Of a DNA stretch of 64,000 bases, positions 17,297 through 27,572 are shown one piece after another. Made by a program: the position numbers and the translations under genes. The stretch covers positions 1,240,001-1,304,000 of the forward strand of contig NZ_CP022604.1 in the NCBI RefSeq assembly GCF_002278035.1, in the 5' to 3' direction. Numbering within the stretch: position 1 is the first letter of the stretch; the number at the start of each line of letters is the position of its first letter. The notes below the pieces were generated by a model, which worked only from the letters and a program-made list of their open reading frames with translations, ran no database searches and was not told the DNA's origin. The stretch comes from Ochrobactrum quorumnocens. Its GTDB lineage: Bacteria > Pseudomonadota > Alphaproteobacteria > Rhizobiales > Rhizobiaceae.

Positions 17297-17614
17297 ATGG
17301 CCGATAACAAAACAGCTAACGACGTTCAGCAGGCTCTGGAACAACAGGTTTCTGAATTGCGCGGTGAGCTGAAACGTCTGTCAAAGTCTTTGGCATCACG
17401 CACAAGCGACTTTAGAGATACCGCCGAAGACGCTCTGGATGATGCATCCGGTCGGTTCCGACATGCAGCGCAGGCAGTCCGTGAACGCGGTCAGGCAGTG
17501 GCAGAAACGGTTAAGGAAAATCCCGGCACAGCAACGACCCTATTTGGTACTGCTGGCATCTTGGGCATCTTGATCGGTGTAGCGATTGGCTGCGCTTTAT
17601 CTGATCGCCGCTAA
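17297..17614 (+). CDS. DUF883 family protein (ElaB/YqjD-like)
   Basis: A 105-residue C-tail-anchored protein. A long charged amphipathic helix predicted to be coiled coil (ALEQQVSELRGELKRLSKSL) is followed by NPGTATTLFGTAGILG and a glycine-rich transmembrane helix, ending DRR. In Escherichia coli, members are stationary-phase proteins that bind ribosomes at the inner membrane. Here an EcfG promoter lies directly upstream, in agreement with a stress role. CGGAGG precedes the ATG. A strong terminator follows. Confidence 0.88.
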   Translation: MADNKTANDVQQALEQQVSELRGELKRLSKSLASRTSDFRDTAEDALDDASGRFRHAAQAVRERGQAVAETVKENPGTATTLFGTAGILGILIGVAIGCALSDRR

Positions 17615-17637
17615 TTCAGATAAGACTCCTCCTAACT

Positions 17638-17666
17638 AACCCGCGCTCCACAGCGCGGGTTTTCTT
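17638..17666 (+). terminator. intrinsic terminator of the DUF883 gene
   Basis: Stem ACCCGCGCT / AGCGCGGGT with a CCAC loop, followed by TTTTCTT. It lies 24 bases after the stop codon. Confidence 0.92.
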
Positions 17667-17809
17667 ATGGGCTTTACCCACGACATCAACGCTGCTAATC
17701 GGAGCCATTGGCTATCTGCCACCGGTCGCAGCCTACCCGGTTAAAACAAGGACAACCGCGTGATATGCACGCGTGAAGACTGCACCGTGGCTTTCATAAA
17801 GGCACGCAA

Positions 17810-18277
17810 ATGTCTGAAAAGACGATATATTCCGATTTAAAGCAGCTTGGATCAACCGCGGCAGTTCCACAATCACCTGAAGAGGCTGTTCTTGAACGCG
17901 TTGCAAATCCGCAAGCAGGAACACCCTATTGTGTTCGCTTCACAGCGCCTGAATTCACCTCGCTCTGCCCCATGACCGGACAGCCAGACTTCGCACATCT
18001 GATGATCGATTATGTGCCCGGAGAATGGCTGGTTGAAAGCAAATCGCTCAAACTTTTCCTGTTTTCTTTCCGCAATCATGGTGCGTTTCATGAAGACTGC
18101 ACAGTGACAATCGGAAAGCGTCTGGTTGAACTTCTAAAGCCTGAGTGGTTGCGCATTGGCGGCTACTGGTATCCGCGCGGTGGGATCCCGATTGATGTGT
18201 TTTATCAAACGGGCGCAGCACCTCAGAATGTTTGGATTCCTGAACAGTCAGTACCCAATTATCGCGGTCGCGGTTGA
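17810..18277 (+). CDS. queF: NADPH-dependent 7-cyano-7-deazaguanine reductase (preQ0 reductase)
   Basis: Reduces preQ0 to preQ1 in queuosine tRNA modification. The 155-residue unimodular (YkvM-type) protein has the catalytic cysteine in [14 protein letters not shown], the NADPH-site [15 protein letters not shown] block, and the C-terminal [10 protein letters not shown]. The 140-base leader downstream of the previous terminator has no preQ1 riboswitch that I can fold. A palindromic repeat starts 18 bases after the stop and may end transcription. Confidence 0.96.
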   Translation: MSEKTIYSDLKQLGSTAAVPQSPEEAVLERVANPQAGTPYCVRFTAPEFTSLCPMTGQPDFAHLMIDYVPGEWLVESKSLKLFLFSFRNHGAFHEDCTVTIGKRLVELLKPEWLRIGGYWYPRGGIPIDVFYQTGAAPQNVWIPEQSVPNYRGRG

Positions 18278-18294
18278 TTACAAATATCTGTATC

Positions 18295-18395
18295 TAAAGC
18301 GCGTCCAAATAGGTGTGAAACAGTTTTCGGAGAAGTTGCGCGTAAAGACAAATAATTAGAGCGGTTCAACACCTCGTTTTAATCGGAACCGCTCT
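18295..18395 (+). repeat. palindromic intergenic repeat, copy 5
   Basis: Begins TAAAGCGCGTCC, core GACAAATAATT, and a strong right arm AGAGCGGTTC ... GAACCGCTCT that could terminate queF transcription although only ATT follows the stem. Confidence 0.7.
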
Positions 18396-18457
18396 ATTGC
18401 CGCTATGCACCGCGATGCCTATTATTGGCATCAATATTGAAACCGGAAACACTTCAG

Positions 18458-18625
18458 ATGACTAAAGTTTTCCTATTGATTTCGCTGGCTGTTCTTTCCG
18501 GCTGCGGTGCTGGAAAAGCGGCAATGGATGCGGGCAAAGGGTTCGACCGATTCGCTTGCGCATCGCGCAATTTCAAGGGCGAACCGCCCTGCCCGCAGCC
18601 TGATACTCCAAACCAGACACCATAA
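18458..18625 (+). CDS. small lipoprotein, 55 residues
   Basis: Starts MTKVFLLISLAVLSGCGAGK: a short signal peptide and a lipobox LSGC, giving a mature chain of about 40 residues with two more cysteines (FACAS and PPCPQ) and a proline-rich end. Entericidin-like in size, but the sequence is not of that family. The open frame reaches 18425, but the lipoprotein start fixes the ATG at 18458. It lies 17 bases upstream of the DUF924 gene. Confidence 0.72.
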   Translation: MTKVFLLISLAVLSGCGAGKAAMDAGKGFDRFACASRNFKGEPPCPQPDTPNQTP

Positions 18626-18642
18626 CCCGGAAAGAGGCAGCC

Positions 18643-19185
18643 ATGGCCATTCAACCCCAAGACGTTCTCGAATTCTGGTTCTCCGCAAAGATGCGGGAAA
18701 ACTGGTTCACCAAGAGCGACGAAATCGATGCGGAAATTCGCGAAAAGTTTTTGGCTGCTTATGAAGACGCGCGCGCTGACAAGCTCGAAGACTGGAAACA
18801 ACTGCCGGAAAGCGCACTCGCGCTGACCATTCTGTTCGATCAGTTTCCACGCAATATGTTCCGTGGCTCTCCGCGCTCATTTGAAAGCGATGGCCTTGCA
18901 CGTGATGTGGCAGCACAAGCGCTCGACCACGATTTCGATCGCAAACTGTCCGCTGAACAGCGGCAGTTTTTCTATCTGCCTTTCATGCATAGCGAACACC
19001 TGAGTGATCAGAAGCGCTGTGTCGATCTTTACGAAAAGCTGGGCGACGAATCCTCACTCGGCTTTGCGCGTCAGCATCACGACATTATCGAACGCTTCGG
19101 CCGCTTCCCGCACCGCAATAAGGTGCTGGGGCGCGACACCACGCACGATGAAGCCGAATTCCTCAAGGAACATGCAGGCTTTTGA
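18643..19185 (+). CDS. DUF924 family protein
   Basis: A 180-residue all-helical cytoplasmic protein with a TPR-like fold. Family blocks: DVLEFWFS at the start, ALALTILFDQFPRNMFRG, FFYLPFMHSEHLSDQ and the final FGRFPHRNKVLGRDTT. The function of the family is unknown. AGAGG precedes the ATG. It ends two bases before the convergent end of the PccR-type regulator gene. Confidence 0.9.
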   Translation: MAIQPQDVLEFWFSAKMRENWFTKSDEIDAEIREKFLAAYEDARADKLEDWKQLPESALALTILFDQFPRNMFRGSPRSFESDGLARDVAAQALDHDFDRKLSAEQRQFFYLPFMHSEHLSDQKRCVDLYEKLGDESSLGFARQHHDIIERFGRFPHRNKVLGRDTTHDEAEFLKEHAGF

Positions 19186-19187
19186 TT

Positions 19188-20600
19188 TCATAAAAGCTTG
19201 TAGGGCAGAATACCACGGCGGTCATGATCGACCGATATGCGGCTTTTGAGTGGTGGGACAGCGCGCTGAACACATTCAGCGCGTTCGCATATGCGGCAAG
19301 AAACACCTATTGGGTCAAAAGCAGAGCGCGTGGCGATATCGAGCCCATCGGCATAGACAAAGTCCTGCGCATGAGTCACCTCGCAGCCAAGTGCTATGGC
19401 ATAGCGGCGCTGTGGGGCATTGAAACCGCCTTCGCTCTTCGTGAGTTCTGTCGCGACACAAAGATAGCGCGCACCGTCCGGCGTTTCCGCAAGCTGCCGG
19501 ATAATACGCCCCGGCGTTTCAAACGCCTGATGCACATTCCACAGCGGACAAGCCGCACCATAACGCGCGAATTGCAGCTTTGCCGCACTGTGGCGCTTGG
19601 TGATGTTTCCTGCCCGATCGATGCGCGCAAAAAACACCGGCACACCGCGTTGGCCCGATCTCTGCAAGGTGCTTAAACGGTGCGCGACCTGTTCAAGGCT
19701 TGCGCCGAAACGCGACGCCAGCAATTCCAGATCATGCCGCAGCTCTTTCGCTGCAGACAAAAAGTTCTGATAAGGCAGCATCAGCGCGCCAGCAAAATAA
19801 TTGCGTAGTCCAATTTTGCAAATTTCGACAGCTTCTGTTGAGCGAAAATCTGCACGCTTCGCAATTGCTGTGACCGTTTCCTCCATTTCCAGTTCTGCAA
19901 TCTGAAATGCGATCTGAAAATTTCGTGTTGAAGCGGGCGAATAAGGATTGAGGTAGAGAATGCGGGTTTCAGGGTTGAAACGACGCAGAATTGCCTCATC
20001 CGGATCAGCGCGTGCGACGCGCACCCGGTGATGACTTTCCATATATTGCGGCAGCGCCAAGCCAATATCCCGCGCTGGAATGTCGAGCTTCTCAGCAAGC
20101 TTTTCTGCGGCAATATCAATCTCATGGACGTAATTGTCGATAAAATGGAAAAAGTCGCGCACTTCTTCATAAGGTGCTGGCTCGGCGACTGACGGCGCGC
20201 GCCCAAGCTGATTATCGAGGCTTGCCAATTGCTCGCTGTTGCGCCGATAGGCCTGATGACAAGCGATCAGCGCATGCGCCAGTCCCGGCGCATTCTGCGT
20301 GATCAGCTTCAGTTCCTGCAAATTTGGCTTGTAATTATCAAAGACAGGATCAGCCAAGGCTTCTGATACAGCGGATAACAAACGATCATCATCGCCCAGT
20401 GAAATCGCACCAATGTCGATCTGGTAGTTCTCGGCGAGCGCCAGCAAAACAGCAGCTGAAACCGGCCGCTGATTGTTCTCGATCTGGTTCAGATAACTCG
20501 TTGAAATACCTAAGCGTTCAGCAAAACCGGACTGGGTTGTCCGATGCTGCTCGCGTATCTCACGGATCTTTCTGCCAACGTAAAGTTTTCTCGGTGCCAT
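19188..20600 (-). CDS. pccR: short-chain fatty acyl-CoA regulator, PccR type
   Basis: Transcription factor of the ScfR group (XRE helix-turn-helix, IrrE-like domain DUF955 and DUF2083). The 470-residue chain has the HTH in RTTQSGFAERLGISTSYLNQ, a degenerate IrrE-like middle, and a C-terminal cysteine block (RICERAEC, and ACPLWNVHQAF). Divergent from pccB-pccA-scpA, so it most likely senses propionyl-CoA-related acyl-CoAs, as PccR does in Rhodobacter sphaeroides. Two TTTGCAAA sites lie directly upstream of the ATG at 20600, which has no ribosome binding site; a leaderless message or the upstream ATG at 20630 is possible. Confidence 0.88.
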   Translation of the reverse strand: MAPRKLYVGRKIREIREQHRTTQSGFAERLGISTSYLNQIENNQRPVSAAVLLALAENYQIDIGAISLGDDDRLLSAVSEALADPVFDNYKPNLQELKLITQNAPGLAHALIACHQAYRRNSEQLASLDNQLGRAPSVAEPAPYEEVRDFFHFIDNYVHEIDIAAEKLAEKLDIPARDIGLALPQYMESHHRVRVARADPDEAILRRFNPETRILYLNPYSPASTRNFQIAFQIAELEMEETVTAIAKRADFRSTEAVEICKIGLRNYFAGALMLPYQNFLSAAKELRHDLELLASRFGASLEQVAHRLSTLQRSGQRGVPVFFARIDRAGNITKRHSAAKLQFARYGAACPLWNVHQAFETPGRIIRQLAETPDGARYLCVATELTKSEGGFNAPQRRYAIALGCEVTHAQDFVYADGLDIATRSAFDPIGVSCRICERAECVQRAVPPLKSRISVDHDRRGILPYKLL

Positions 20601-20601
20601 G

Positions 20602-20631
20602 TTTGCAAATTCGCATTTCGCTATTTGCAAA
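20602..20631. promoter_or_regulatory. PccR operator: two TTTGCAAA palindromes
   Basis: Perfect 8-bp palindromes at 20602-20609 and 20624-20631, centres 22 bases apart (two helical turns), in the divergent region between pccR and pccB. The same word is the reported core of PccR sites, as I recall with a shorter spacer. The first copy is one base from the pccR start codon. Confidence 0.8.
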
Positions 20632-20739
20632 TTTATAAATTACACAGCCACACCTTTTCAAGCTTTCAGAATGCGGCATACTGGCTCTAATCATTGAGAC
20701 AACAACCCGCAATTTCATAGCTTTCCAAAGGCATAGCGA

Positions 20740-22272
20740 ATGCAGGAACTTCTCCAACAACTTGAAGCACGTCGCACGGAAGCGCGCCTTGGCGGCGGGC
20801 AAAAACGCATTGATGCCCAGCACGGCAAAGGCAAGCTCACTGCCCGCGAAAGACTGGAAGTGCTGCTCGACGAGGGATCGTTCGAGGAGTTTGATATGTA
20901 TGTCACGCATCGCTGCACCGACTTCGGCATGGAGAAGCAGAAAATCGCGGGCGATGGCGTCGTTACCGGTTGGGGCACGATCAATGGCCGGCAAGTCTAT
21001 GTGTTCAGTCAGGACTTCACCGTTCTTGGCGGTTCGCTGTCCGAAACCCATGCGCAGAAAATCTGCAAGATCATGGATATGGCGATACAGAACGGCGCGC
21101 CGGTGATCGGCCTCAATGATTCTGGTGGCGCACGTATTCAGGAAGGCGTGGCATCGCTCGCGGGCTATGCTGACGTCTTCAAGCGCAATGCCGATGCTTC
21201 AGGCGTTATTCCGCAGATTTCCGTCATCATGGGACCATGTGCCGGTGGCGCGGTTTATTCTCCAGCCATGACCGACTTCATTTTCATGGTGCGCGACTCA
21301 TCTTACATGTTCGTGACGGGGCCGGATGTGGTCAAAACCGTCACCAATGAGATTGTGACGGCGGAAGAACTTGGTGGCGCACGCACGCATACGCAGAAAT
21401 CCTCTGTTGCCGATGGCGCTTATGAAAACGATATCGAGACGCTCGAACAAGTGCGTCTTCTGTTCGATTTCCTGCCGCTCAACAATCGCGAAAAATCGCC
21501 TACCCGCCCTTTCCACGACGATCCCGCGCGCCTCGAAATGCGGCTCGACACGCTGATCCCCGATAGCGCCAATAAGCCCTACGATATGAAGGAGCTCATC
21601 CTTGCGCTGGCGGATGAAGGCGACTTCTTCGAAATTCAGGAAGCTTTTGCCAAGAATATCATCACCGGCTTCATTCGCATGGAGGGTAAGACCATTGGTG
21701 TCGTCGCCAATCAACCGATGGTGCTGGCTGGTTGCCTTGATATCGATTCGTCGCGCAAAGCTGCACGCTTCGTGCGCTTTTGCGATGCTTTCAACATTCC
21801 GATCCTGACACTTGTCGATGTTCCGGGCTTTTTGCCCGGTACAGCGCAGGAATATGGCGGCGTGATCAAGCATGGTGCGAAACTATTGTTTGCATATAGC
21901 CAGGCCACCGTTCCGATGGTGACACTCATCACCCGTAAAGCCTATGGCGGCGCTTATGACGTGATGGCTTCCAAACATATCGGCGCAGACATGAATTATG
22001 CATGGCCCACCGCCGAGATTGCCGTCATGGGTGCCAAGGGTGCCACCGAAATCCTTTATCGCTCCGAACTTGGTGACACTGAAAAGATTGCAGCCCGAAC
22101 GAAGGAATATGAGGAGCGTTTTGCCAATCCTTTCGTTGCGGCTGAACGCGGCTTCATTGATGAGGTCATCATGCCGCATTCATCCCGCCGCCGCATCGCC
22201 CGCGCTTTCTCTGCTCTGCGTAACAAGAGCCAGAACACGCCCTGGAAAAAACACGACACAATTCCGCTTTGA
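20740..22272 (+). CDS. pccB: propionyl-CoA carboxylase beta subunit (carboxyltransferase)
   Basis: Transfers the carboxyl group from biotin to propionyl-CoA to form methylmalonyl-CoA in the cytoplasm. The 510 residues contain both crotonase-like halves: [45 protein letters not shown] in the first and [10 protein letters not shown] and [10 protein letters not shown] in the second. First gene of the pccB-pccA-scpA run; pccA follows after 20 bases. Control by PccR is inferred from the divergent operator. Confidence 0.96.
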   Translation: MQELLQQLEARRTEARLGGGQKRIDAQHGKGKLTARERLEVLLDEGSFEEFDMYVTHRCTDFGMEKQKIAGDGVVTGWGTINGRQVYVFSQDFTVLGGSLSETHAQKICKIMDMAIQNGAPVIGLNDSGGARIQEGVASLAGYADVFKRNADASGVIPQISVIMGPCAGGAVYSPAMTDFIFMVRDSSYMFVTGPDVVKTVTNEIVTAEELGGARTHTQKSSVADGAYENDIETLEQVRLLFDFLPLNNREKSPTRPFHDDPARLEMRLDTLIPDSANKPYDMKELILALADEGDFFEIQEAFAKNIITGFIRMEGKTIGVVANQPMVLAGCLDIDSSRKAARFVRFCDAFNIPILTLVDVPGFLPGTAQEYGGVIKHGAKLLFAYSQATVPMVTLITRKAYGGAYDVMASKHIGADMNYAWPTAEIAVMGAKGATEILYRSELGDTEKIAARTKEYEERFANPFVAAERGFIDEVIMPHSSRRRIARAFSALRNKSQNTPWKKHDTIPL

Positions 22273-22292
22273 TAGCGATGAGTGGGAACAAA

Positions 22293-24296
22293 ATGATAAA
22301 GAAAATCCTCATTGCCAATCGCGGCGAAATCGCTTGCCGGGTTATCAAAACGGCAAAGAAAATGGGCATTGCTACGGTCGCGGTCTATTCCGACGCCGAC
22401 CGAAATGCGCTGCATGTAAAAATGGCTGACGAAGCGGTGCATATTGGACCCGCGCCCTCGAATCAGTCCTATATCGTCATTGATAAAATACTTGCCGCAA
22501 TCAAAGAAACGGGGGCTGATGCCGTACACCCCGGCTATGGCTTTCTGTCGGAAAATTCACGCTTCGCCGAGGCATTGAAAGCGGCCAATGTTACCTTCAT
22601 CGGCCCGCCAGTAAACGCCATCGAGGCTATGGGTGACAAAATCACCTCAAAGAAACTCGCAGCCCGGGCGGGTGTCTCCACCGTCCCCGGCCATATGGGG
22701 CTAATCGAAGACGCCGATGAGGCGGTCCAAATCGCAAGCAAAGTCGGCTATCCGGTGATGATCAAGGCCTCTGCTGGCGGCGGCGGCAAGGGTATGCGCA
22801 TTGCATGGAACGACGAAGAAGCCCGCGAAGGCTTCCAGCTCTCGCGCAATGAAGCCAAGTCTTCCTTCGGCGATGACCGCATCTTTATAGAAAAATTTGT
22901 CACTCAGCCGCGCCATATCGAAATTCAGGTTCTTGGCGATCAACACGGCAACGTCATCTATCTGGGCGAACGCGAATGCTCCATCCAGCGCCGCAATCAA
23001 AAGGTCATTGAGGAAGCACCTTCGCCTTTCCTCGATGAAGCAACCCGAAAAGCCATGGGCGAACAGGCTGTCGCGCTTTCCAAAGCGGTTGGCTATTACT
23101 CAGCGGGCACCGTAGAGTTCATCGTCGATGGCGACCGCAATTTCTATTTCCTCGAAATGAATACGCGCCTGCAGGTTGAACATCCGGTTACAGAACTCAT
23201 CACCGGCATTGATCTGGTTGAAGAAATGATACGCGTTGCGTCGGGCGGAAAACTACGCATCACACAAGCCGATGTGAAGCTTAATGGATGGGCCATAGAA
23301 AGCCGCCTATATGCCGAGGATCCCTATCGCAACTTCCTGCCATCCATTGGCAGGCTGACCCGCTATCGCCCTCCGGTTGAAGGTCACAGCAAAAATGGCT
23401 GTGTCATCCGCAACGATACGGGCGTCTTCGAGGGCGGCGAAATTTCAATGTATTATGACCCCATGATTGCAAAGCTCTGCACATGGGGACCAGATCGATT
23501 GAGCGCAATCGGCGCCATGGGCGAAGCGCTCGATGCGTTTGAAGTGGAAGGCATCGGCCACAATCTGCCGTTCCTTTCAGCGGTTATGGATCATCCGCGT
23601 TTTCGGGCAGGTAGGCTGACCACAGCCTTCATCGCGGAAGAATATCCTGACGGGTTTGCAGGCGTCACAGTGTCGGAAGAAGACGCGCACGTGCTTGCAG
23701 CCGTTGCAGCACAAATCAACATGGTTGTTGAGCAGCGTAACAGCCAAATTTCCGGCAGACTTTCAACACAAGTGCAGTCGGTGGCAACCGACTGGGTTGT
23801 TACATTCAGTGGCTTCAGCTTGGCCTTCCGGATCGCTGAAGGCGAAGGCGGCACGACAATCAACTTTGTCGATGGGCTAAGCCTGCCGGTCGCCAGCGAC
23901 TGGCATCCGGGTAATCAGCTTGGATCATTCACAGTTGGCGGCAAGTCAGTTGCCGTAAAGGTTTTGCGTTCAGGAACCGGTTGGCGGTTGCGCTGGCGTG
24001 GCATGGATGTCGTTGCGCATGTGCGCTTACCGCGCGTGGCAGAACTGGCAAAACTCATGCCCGTCAAGCTGCCGCCCGATACGTCGAAGATGCTGCTTTG
24101 CCCGATGCCCGGCGTCATAACCTCTGTGCTCGTGAAGGATGGCGAGACGGTCGAGGCTGGCCAACCACTTGCCACGGTAGAAGCTATGAAAATGGAAAAC
24201 GTGCTGCGCGCAGAACGCCGTGCTACCGTAAAACGCATCGCTGCGGAGGAAGGCGCAAGCCTTGCGGTCGATGAACTCATTATGGAATTTGAGTGA
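22293..24296 (+). CDS. pccA: propionyl-CoA carboxylase alpha subunit (biotin carboxylase and biotin carrier)
   Basis: ATP-dependent carboxylation of biotin and transfer to PccB. The 667 residues comprise the biotin carboxylase domain ([20 protein letters not shown]-grasp loop [24 protein letters not shown]), a BT linker region and a C-terminal biotinyl domain with the biotinylated lysine in EAMKMEN. The start at 22293 follows GGGAACAAA; the frame extends eight codons upstream from a TTG that is less likely. Length and order are those of PccA rather than of a 3-methylcrotonyl-CoA carboxylase. Confidence 0.95.
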   Translation: MIKKILIANRGEIACRVIKTAKKMGIATVAVYSDADRNALHVKMADEAVHIGPAPSNQSYIVIDKILAAIKETGADAVHPGYGFLSENSRFAEALKAANVTFIGPPVNAIEAMGDKITSKKLAARAGVSTVPGHMGLIEDADEAVQIASKVGYPVMIKASAGGGGKGMRIAWNDEEAREGFQLSRNEAKSSFGDDRIFIEKFVTQPRHIEIQVLGDQHGNVIYLGERECSIQRRNQKVIEEAPSPFLDEATRKAMGEQAVALSKAVGYYSAGTVEFIVDGDRNFYFLEMNTRLQVEHPVTELITGIDLVEEMIRVASGGKLRITQADVKLNGWAIESRLYAEDPYRNFLPSIGRLTRYRPPVEGHSKNGCVIRNDTGVFEGGEISMYYDPMIAKLCTWGPDRLSAIGAMGEALDAFEVEGIGHNLPFLSAVMDHPRFRAGRLTTAFIAEEYPDGFAGVTVSEEDAHVLAAVAAQINMVVEQRNSQISGRLSTQVQSVATDWVVTFSGFSLAFRIAEGEGGTTINFVDGLSLPVASDWHPGNQLGSFTVGGKSVAVKVLRSGTGWRLRWRGMDVVAHVRLPRVAELAKLMPVKLPPDTSKMLLCPMPGVITSVLVKDGETVEAGQPLATVEAMKMENVLRAERRATVKRIAAEEGASLAVDELIMEFE

Positions 24297-24297
24297 C

Positions 24298-24345
24298 CCT
24301 TCGAGACAGCGCTTCGCGCCTCGTCAGGATGAGCTATCGAAGATG
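24298..24345 (+). repeat. short dispersed repeat between pccA and scpA
   Basis: Contains CTTCGAGACAGCGCTTCGCG followed by CCTCGTCAGGATGAG and, a little later, GTCTCGAAAGAC. This closely resembles a short palindromic motif that is frequent between genes in rhizobial genomes. It lies inside the catabolic operon. Confidence 0.5.
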
Positions 24346-24397
24346 GCGTCTCGAAAGACTGGGGGAGAGAAAAGCGTATGGGATGGAGAATAAGCCA

Positions 24398-26536
24398 ATG
24401 ACGCAGAAGACCCGCACGGATTGGGAGGCATTGGCCGAAAAGGAACTGAAACGCCCCGCAGATAGCCTTGTCTGGCACACACCTGAAGGCATAAACGTCA
24501 AACCGCTCTACACCGAGGATGACCTCGATCAGGTCGGGCATCTCGGCACCCTACCCGGATTTGAGCCATTCTTACGCGGCCCACGCGCCACCATGTATGC
24601 GGGCCGTCCTTGGACCATCCGTCAATATGCGGGCTTCTCCACCGCTGAGGCTTCCAACACCTTTTATCGCAAGGCCCTTGCTGCCGGTCAGCAAGGCGTG
24701 TCGGTGGCCTTCGACCTCGCCACTCACCGCGGCTATGACAGTGATCATCCTCGCGTTGAGGGCGATGTCGGCAAGGCAGGCGTGGCGATAGACTCCGTCG
24801 AAGACATGAAAATCCTTTTCGACGGCATCCCGCTTGAGAAAATCTCAGTCTCCATGACTATGAATGGCGCGGTGATCCCGATCCTCGCCAATTTCATCGT
24901 GGCGGGCGAAGAACAAGGCGTGTCGCGTGATCTGCTTTCCGGCACCATTCAGAACGATATTCTGAAAGAATTTATGGTCCGCAACACCTATATTTATCCG
25001 CCTGAGCCATCTATGCGGATCATCGCCGATATCATCGCCTATACCGCGACCGAAATGCCGAAGTTCAATTCGATCTCCATCTCCGGCTATCACATGCAGG
25101 AAGCAGGCGCCACGTTAGTGCAGGAACTGGCTTTCACTCTTGCTGATGGCCGCGAATATGTACGCGCGGCACTCAACAAAGGTCTCAATGTTGATGAGTT
25201 TGCTGGGCGGTTGTCATTCTTCTTCGCCATCGGCATGAACTTCTTTATGGAAATCGCCAAGCTGCGTGCGGCCCGCCTGCTCTGGTCGCGGATCATGAAA
25301 GAATTTGACCCGAAGAAGCCCGGATCGCTAATGCTGCGCACGCATTGCCAGACATCCGGCGTATCGTTGCAGGAGCAAGACCCCTACAACAACATTGTCC
25401 GCACAGCTTTTGAGGCCATGTCCGCGGCACTCGGCGGCACCCAATCACTGCACACCAATTCATTCGATGAAGCCATTGCTTTGCCGACAGAATTCTCCGC
25501 CCGCATCGCGCGTAACACGCAGCTTATTTTGCAGAACGAAACCGGCGTCAGCAAGGTTGTCGATCCACTCGCTGGATCATACTACATCGAAAGCCTGACC
25601 AATGAACTCGCAGAAAAAGCATGGGCCCTGATTGAGGAAGTCGAAAGCTTAGGCGGCATGACCAAGGCTGTCGAAAGCGGTCTGCCTAAGCGTCTGATTG
25701 AGGAAGCCGCAACCAGACGACAGGCTGCGGTAGATAAAGGCGAAGAAGTCATCGTCGGCGTCAACAAGTTCCGTCTGGAACAGGAAGACCCAATCGATAT
25801 TCTCGACATCGACAACACAGCAGTTCGCCAATCCCAGATCGTCCGCCTGAACCGGATCAAAGAAACACGCAACAGGGCAAGAGTTGAAGGAGCCTTGGCT
25901 GAACTGGAGAAGGTGGCGAAAACTGGCGAAGGAAATATTCTGGCAGCAGCGGTTGAAGCAGCGCGTGCCCGCACAACAGTCGGCGAAATTTCCGACGCCA
26001 TGCGCAGCGCCTTTGGTGACCATACTGCGGTGCCTAAGGTCGTGAGAAAAGTCTACGGCGCAGCCTACGAGGACGAGCCGGAATATCTGACGCTCGTGGA
26101 ACGTCTGGAAGAGTTCTCCAAGCATACGGGCGACAAGCCCCGTATTATGGTGGCCAAGCTTGGTCAGGATGGCCATGATCGAGGCGCGAAAGTCATCGCG
26201 TCAGCCTTCGGTGACATTGGCTTTGAAGTGCTTGCTGGTCCACTATTTCAAACGCCGGAAGAAGCAGCTGATATGGCCATCAAGGCCAAAGTTCATGTGT
26301 TGGGCGTTTCATCTTTGGCTGCTGGCCATAAGACGCTGCTGCCCCAGCTCGTAGATACACTTCGAAAAAAAGGTGCCGAAAATATCATCGTCGTTTGTGG
26401 CGGTGTCGTCCCGCGTCAGGATTATCAATACCTGTTCGACCACGGCGTATCGGCTGTATTCGGCCCCGGCTCTAATGTGCTCGATTGCGCACGCGCAGTG
26501 CTTGACCTCATGGAAGGCAAACGCCGAAATCAATGA
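24398..26536 (+). CDS. scpA: methylmalonyl-CoA mutase
   Basis: Adenosylcobalamin-dependent isomerisation of methylmalonyl-CoA to succinyl-CoA. The 712 residues hold the TIM-barrel domain ([45 protein letters not shown]) and the C-terminal B12-binding domain with the base-off motif [11 protein letters not shown] and [11 protein letters not shown]. Single-chain homodimer type. Start at 24398 with GGAG 9 bases upstream is preferred; an in-frame ATG at 24383 adds five residues. The epimerase and the MeaB chaperone are not in the window. Confidence 0.95.
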   Translation: MTQKTRTDWEALAEKELKRPADSLVWHTPEGINVKPLYTEDDLDQVGHLGTLPGFEPFLRGPRATMYAGRPWTIRQYAGFSTAEASNTFYRKALAAGQQGVSVAFDLATHRGYDSDHPRVEGDVGKAGVAIDSVEDMKILFDGIPLEKISVSMTMNGAVIPILANFIVAGEEQGVSRDLLSGTIQNDILKEFMVRNTYIYPPEPSMRIIADIIAYTATEMPKFNSISISGYHMQEAGATLVQELAFTLADGREYVRAALNKGLNVDEFAGRLSFFFAIGMNFFMEIAKLRAARLLWSRIMKEFDPKKPGSLMLRTHCQTSGVSLQEQDPYNNIVRTAFEAMSAALGGTQSLHTNSFDEAIALPTEFSARIARNTQLILQNETGVSKVVDPLAGSYYIESLTNELAEKAWALIEEVESLGGMTKAVESGLPKRLIEEAATRRQAAVDKGEEVIVGVNKFRLEQEDPIDILDIDNTAVRQSQIVRLNRIKETRNRARVEGALAELEKVAKTGEGNILAAAVEAARARTTVGEISDAMRSAFGDHTAVPKVVRKVYGAAYEDEPEYLTLVERLEEFSKHTGDKPRIMVAKLGQDGHDRGAKVIASAFGDIGFEVLAGPLFQTPEEAADMAIKAKVHVLGVSSLAAGHKTLLPQLVDTLRKKGAENIIVVCGGVVPRQDYQYLFDHGVSAVFGPGSNVLDCARAVLDLMEGKRRNQ

Positions 26537-26587
26537 ACACAATCAGATAGATAAACGAGAAAAGAGACTCATTTTCTGAGCCTCTTG

Positions 26588-26613
26588 AGAAGCCGGACGA
26601 AGAGCCCGGCTTC
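26588..26613. terminator. stem-loop after scpA
   Basis: GAAGCCGG / CCGGCTTC stem of 8 bp with an ACGAAGAG-type loop between the convergent ends of scpA and the 120-residue gene, preceded by a weaker GAGACTCA / TGAGCCTC hairpin. The T-run is poor on both strands, so termination is likely but imperfect. Confidence 0.6.
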
Positions 26614-26628
26614 ATTACTAATATCCTA

Positions 26629-27078
<450 letters not shown>

Positions 27079-27103
27079 TTCAGACAAACTGTGGGAGGAC
27101 ATG

Positions 27104-27490
27104 ATGTCTCAGTTTTTTACACAACTAAGCGAGAAGGCAGCTGAACTAGCCGGGCATTATGCTGCTTTTATTCTCGCGGCAGTGTTCATCCTGATTTGGG
27201 GTGTAAGTGGCCCCTTTTTTGACTTTTCTGATACGTGGCAGCTGGTTGTGAACACCTCAACGACGATTATTACGTTCCTGATGGTGTTTTTGATCCAGAA
27301 TTCACAGGACCGCGAAGCAAGCGCGACACAAGCCAAGCTCGATGAAATTCTGAACCACCTCTGTATTCTTAAAAGTGAGACAATTGGCGCTGAGCATCTG
27401 CCACTGGATAAATTGAAAGCCATGGTCAAGCATCTGGAAACCGAAGGCCACTATCCCGGCGCTTCACGTGAACCCAAGCAGTCAAAGTGA
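27104..27490 (+). CDS. low-affinity iron permease family protein
   Basis: A 128-residue inner-membrane protein of the Iron_permease family (named after yeast Fet4 but much smaller). Two transmembrane helices (GHYAAFILAAVFILIWGVSG and TTIITFLMVFLIQN) are followed by the family block NSQDREASATQAKLDEIL and a polar tail. Iron transport is not demonstrated for bacterial members. The second ATG (27104) has GGGAGG at a proper 5-base distance; the first, at 27101, is too close. An EcfG promoter lies directly upstream. Confidence 0.87.
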   Translation: MSQFFTQLSEKAAELAGHYAAFILAAVFILIWGVSGPFFDFSDTWQLVVNTSTTIITFLMVFLIQNSQDREASATQAKLDEILNHLCILKSETIGAEHLPLDKLKAMVKHLETEGHYPGASREPKQSK

Positions 27491-27572
27491 TTGAGCTGTA
27501 AGCACTCGCTCTTTCCCGCGCGAACGATCGACCTATATGCAAACTAGGAGAGAAAATCGGAAGGAGATTTGT

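Noticed and set aside
17667..17809. preQ1 riboswitch upstream of queF
   Set aside because: No conserved preQ1-I loop or A-rich tail can be seen; the gene has an ordinary leader.
18361..18400. EcfG promoter starting at GGAAC (18387) before the small lipoprotein
   Set aside because: No CGTT at 16 or 17 bases; the GGAAC belongs to the arm of a palindromic repeat.
27491..27572. Third EcfG promoter upstream of the basic 178-residue gene
   Set aside because: No GGAAC in the spacer; the gene is better explained by read-through from the upstream stress promoter.
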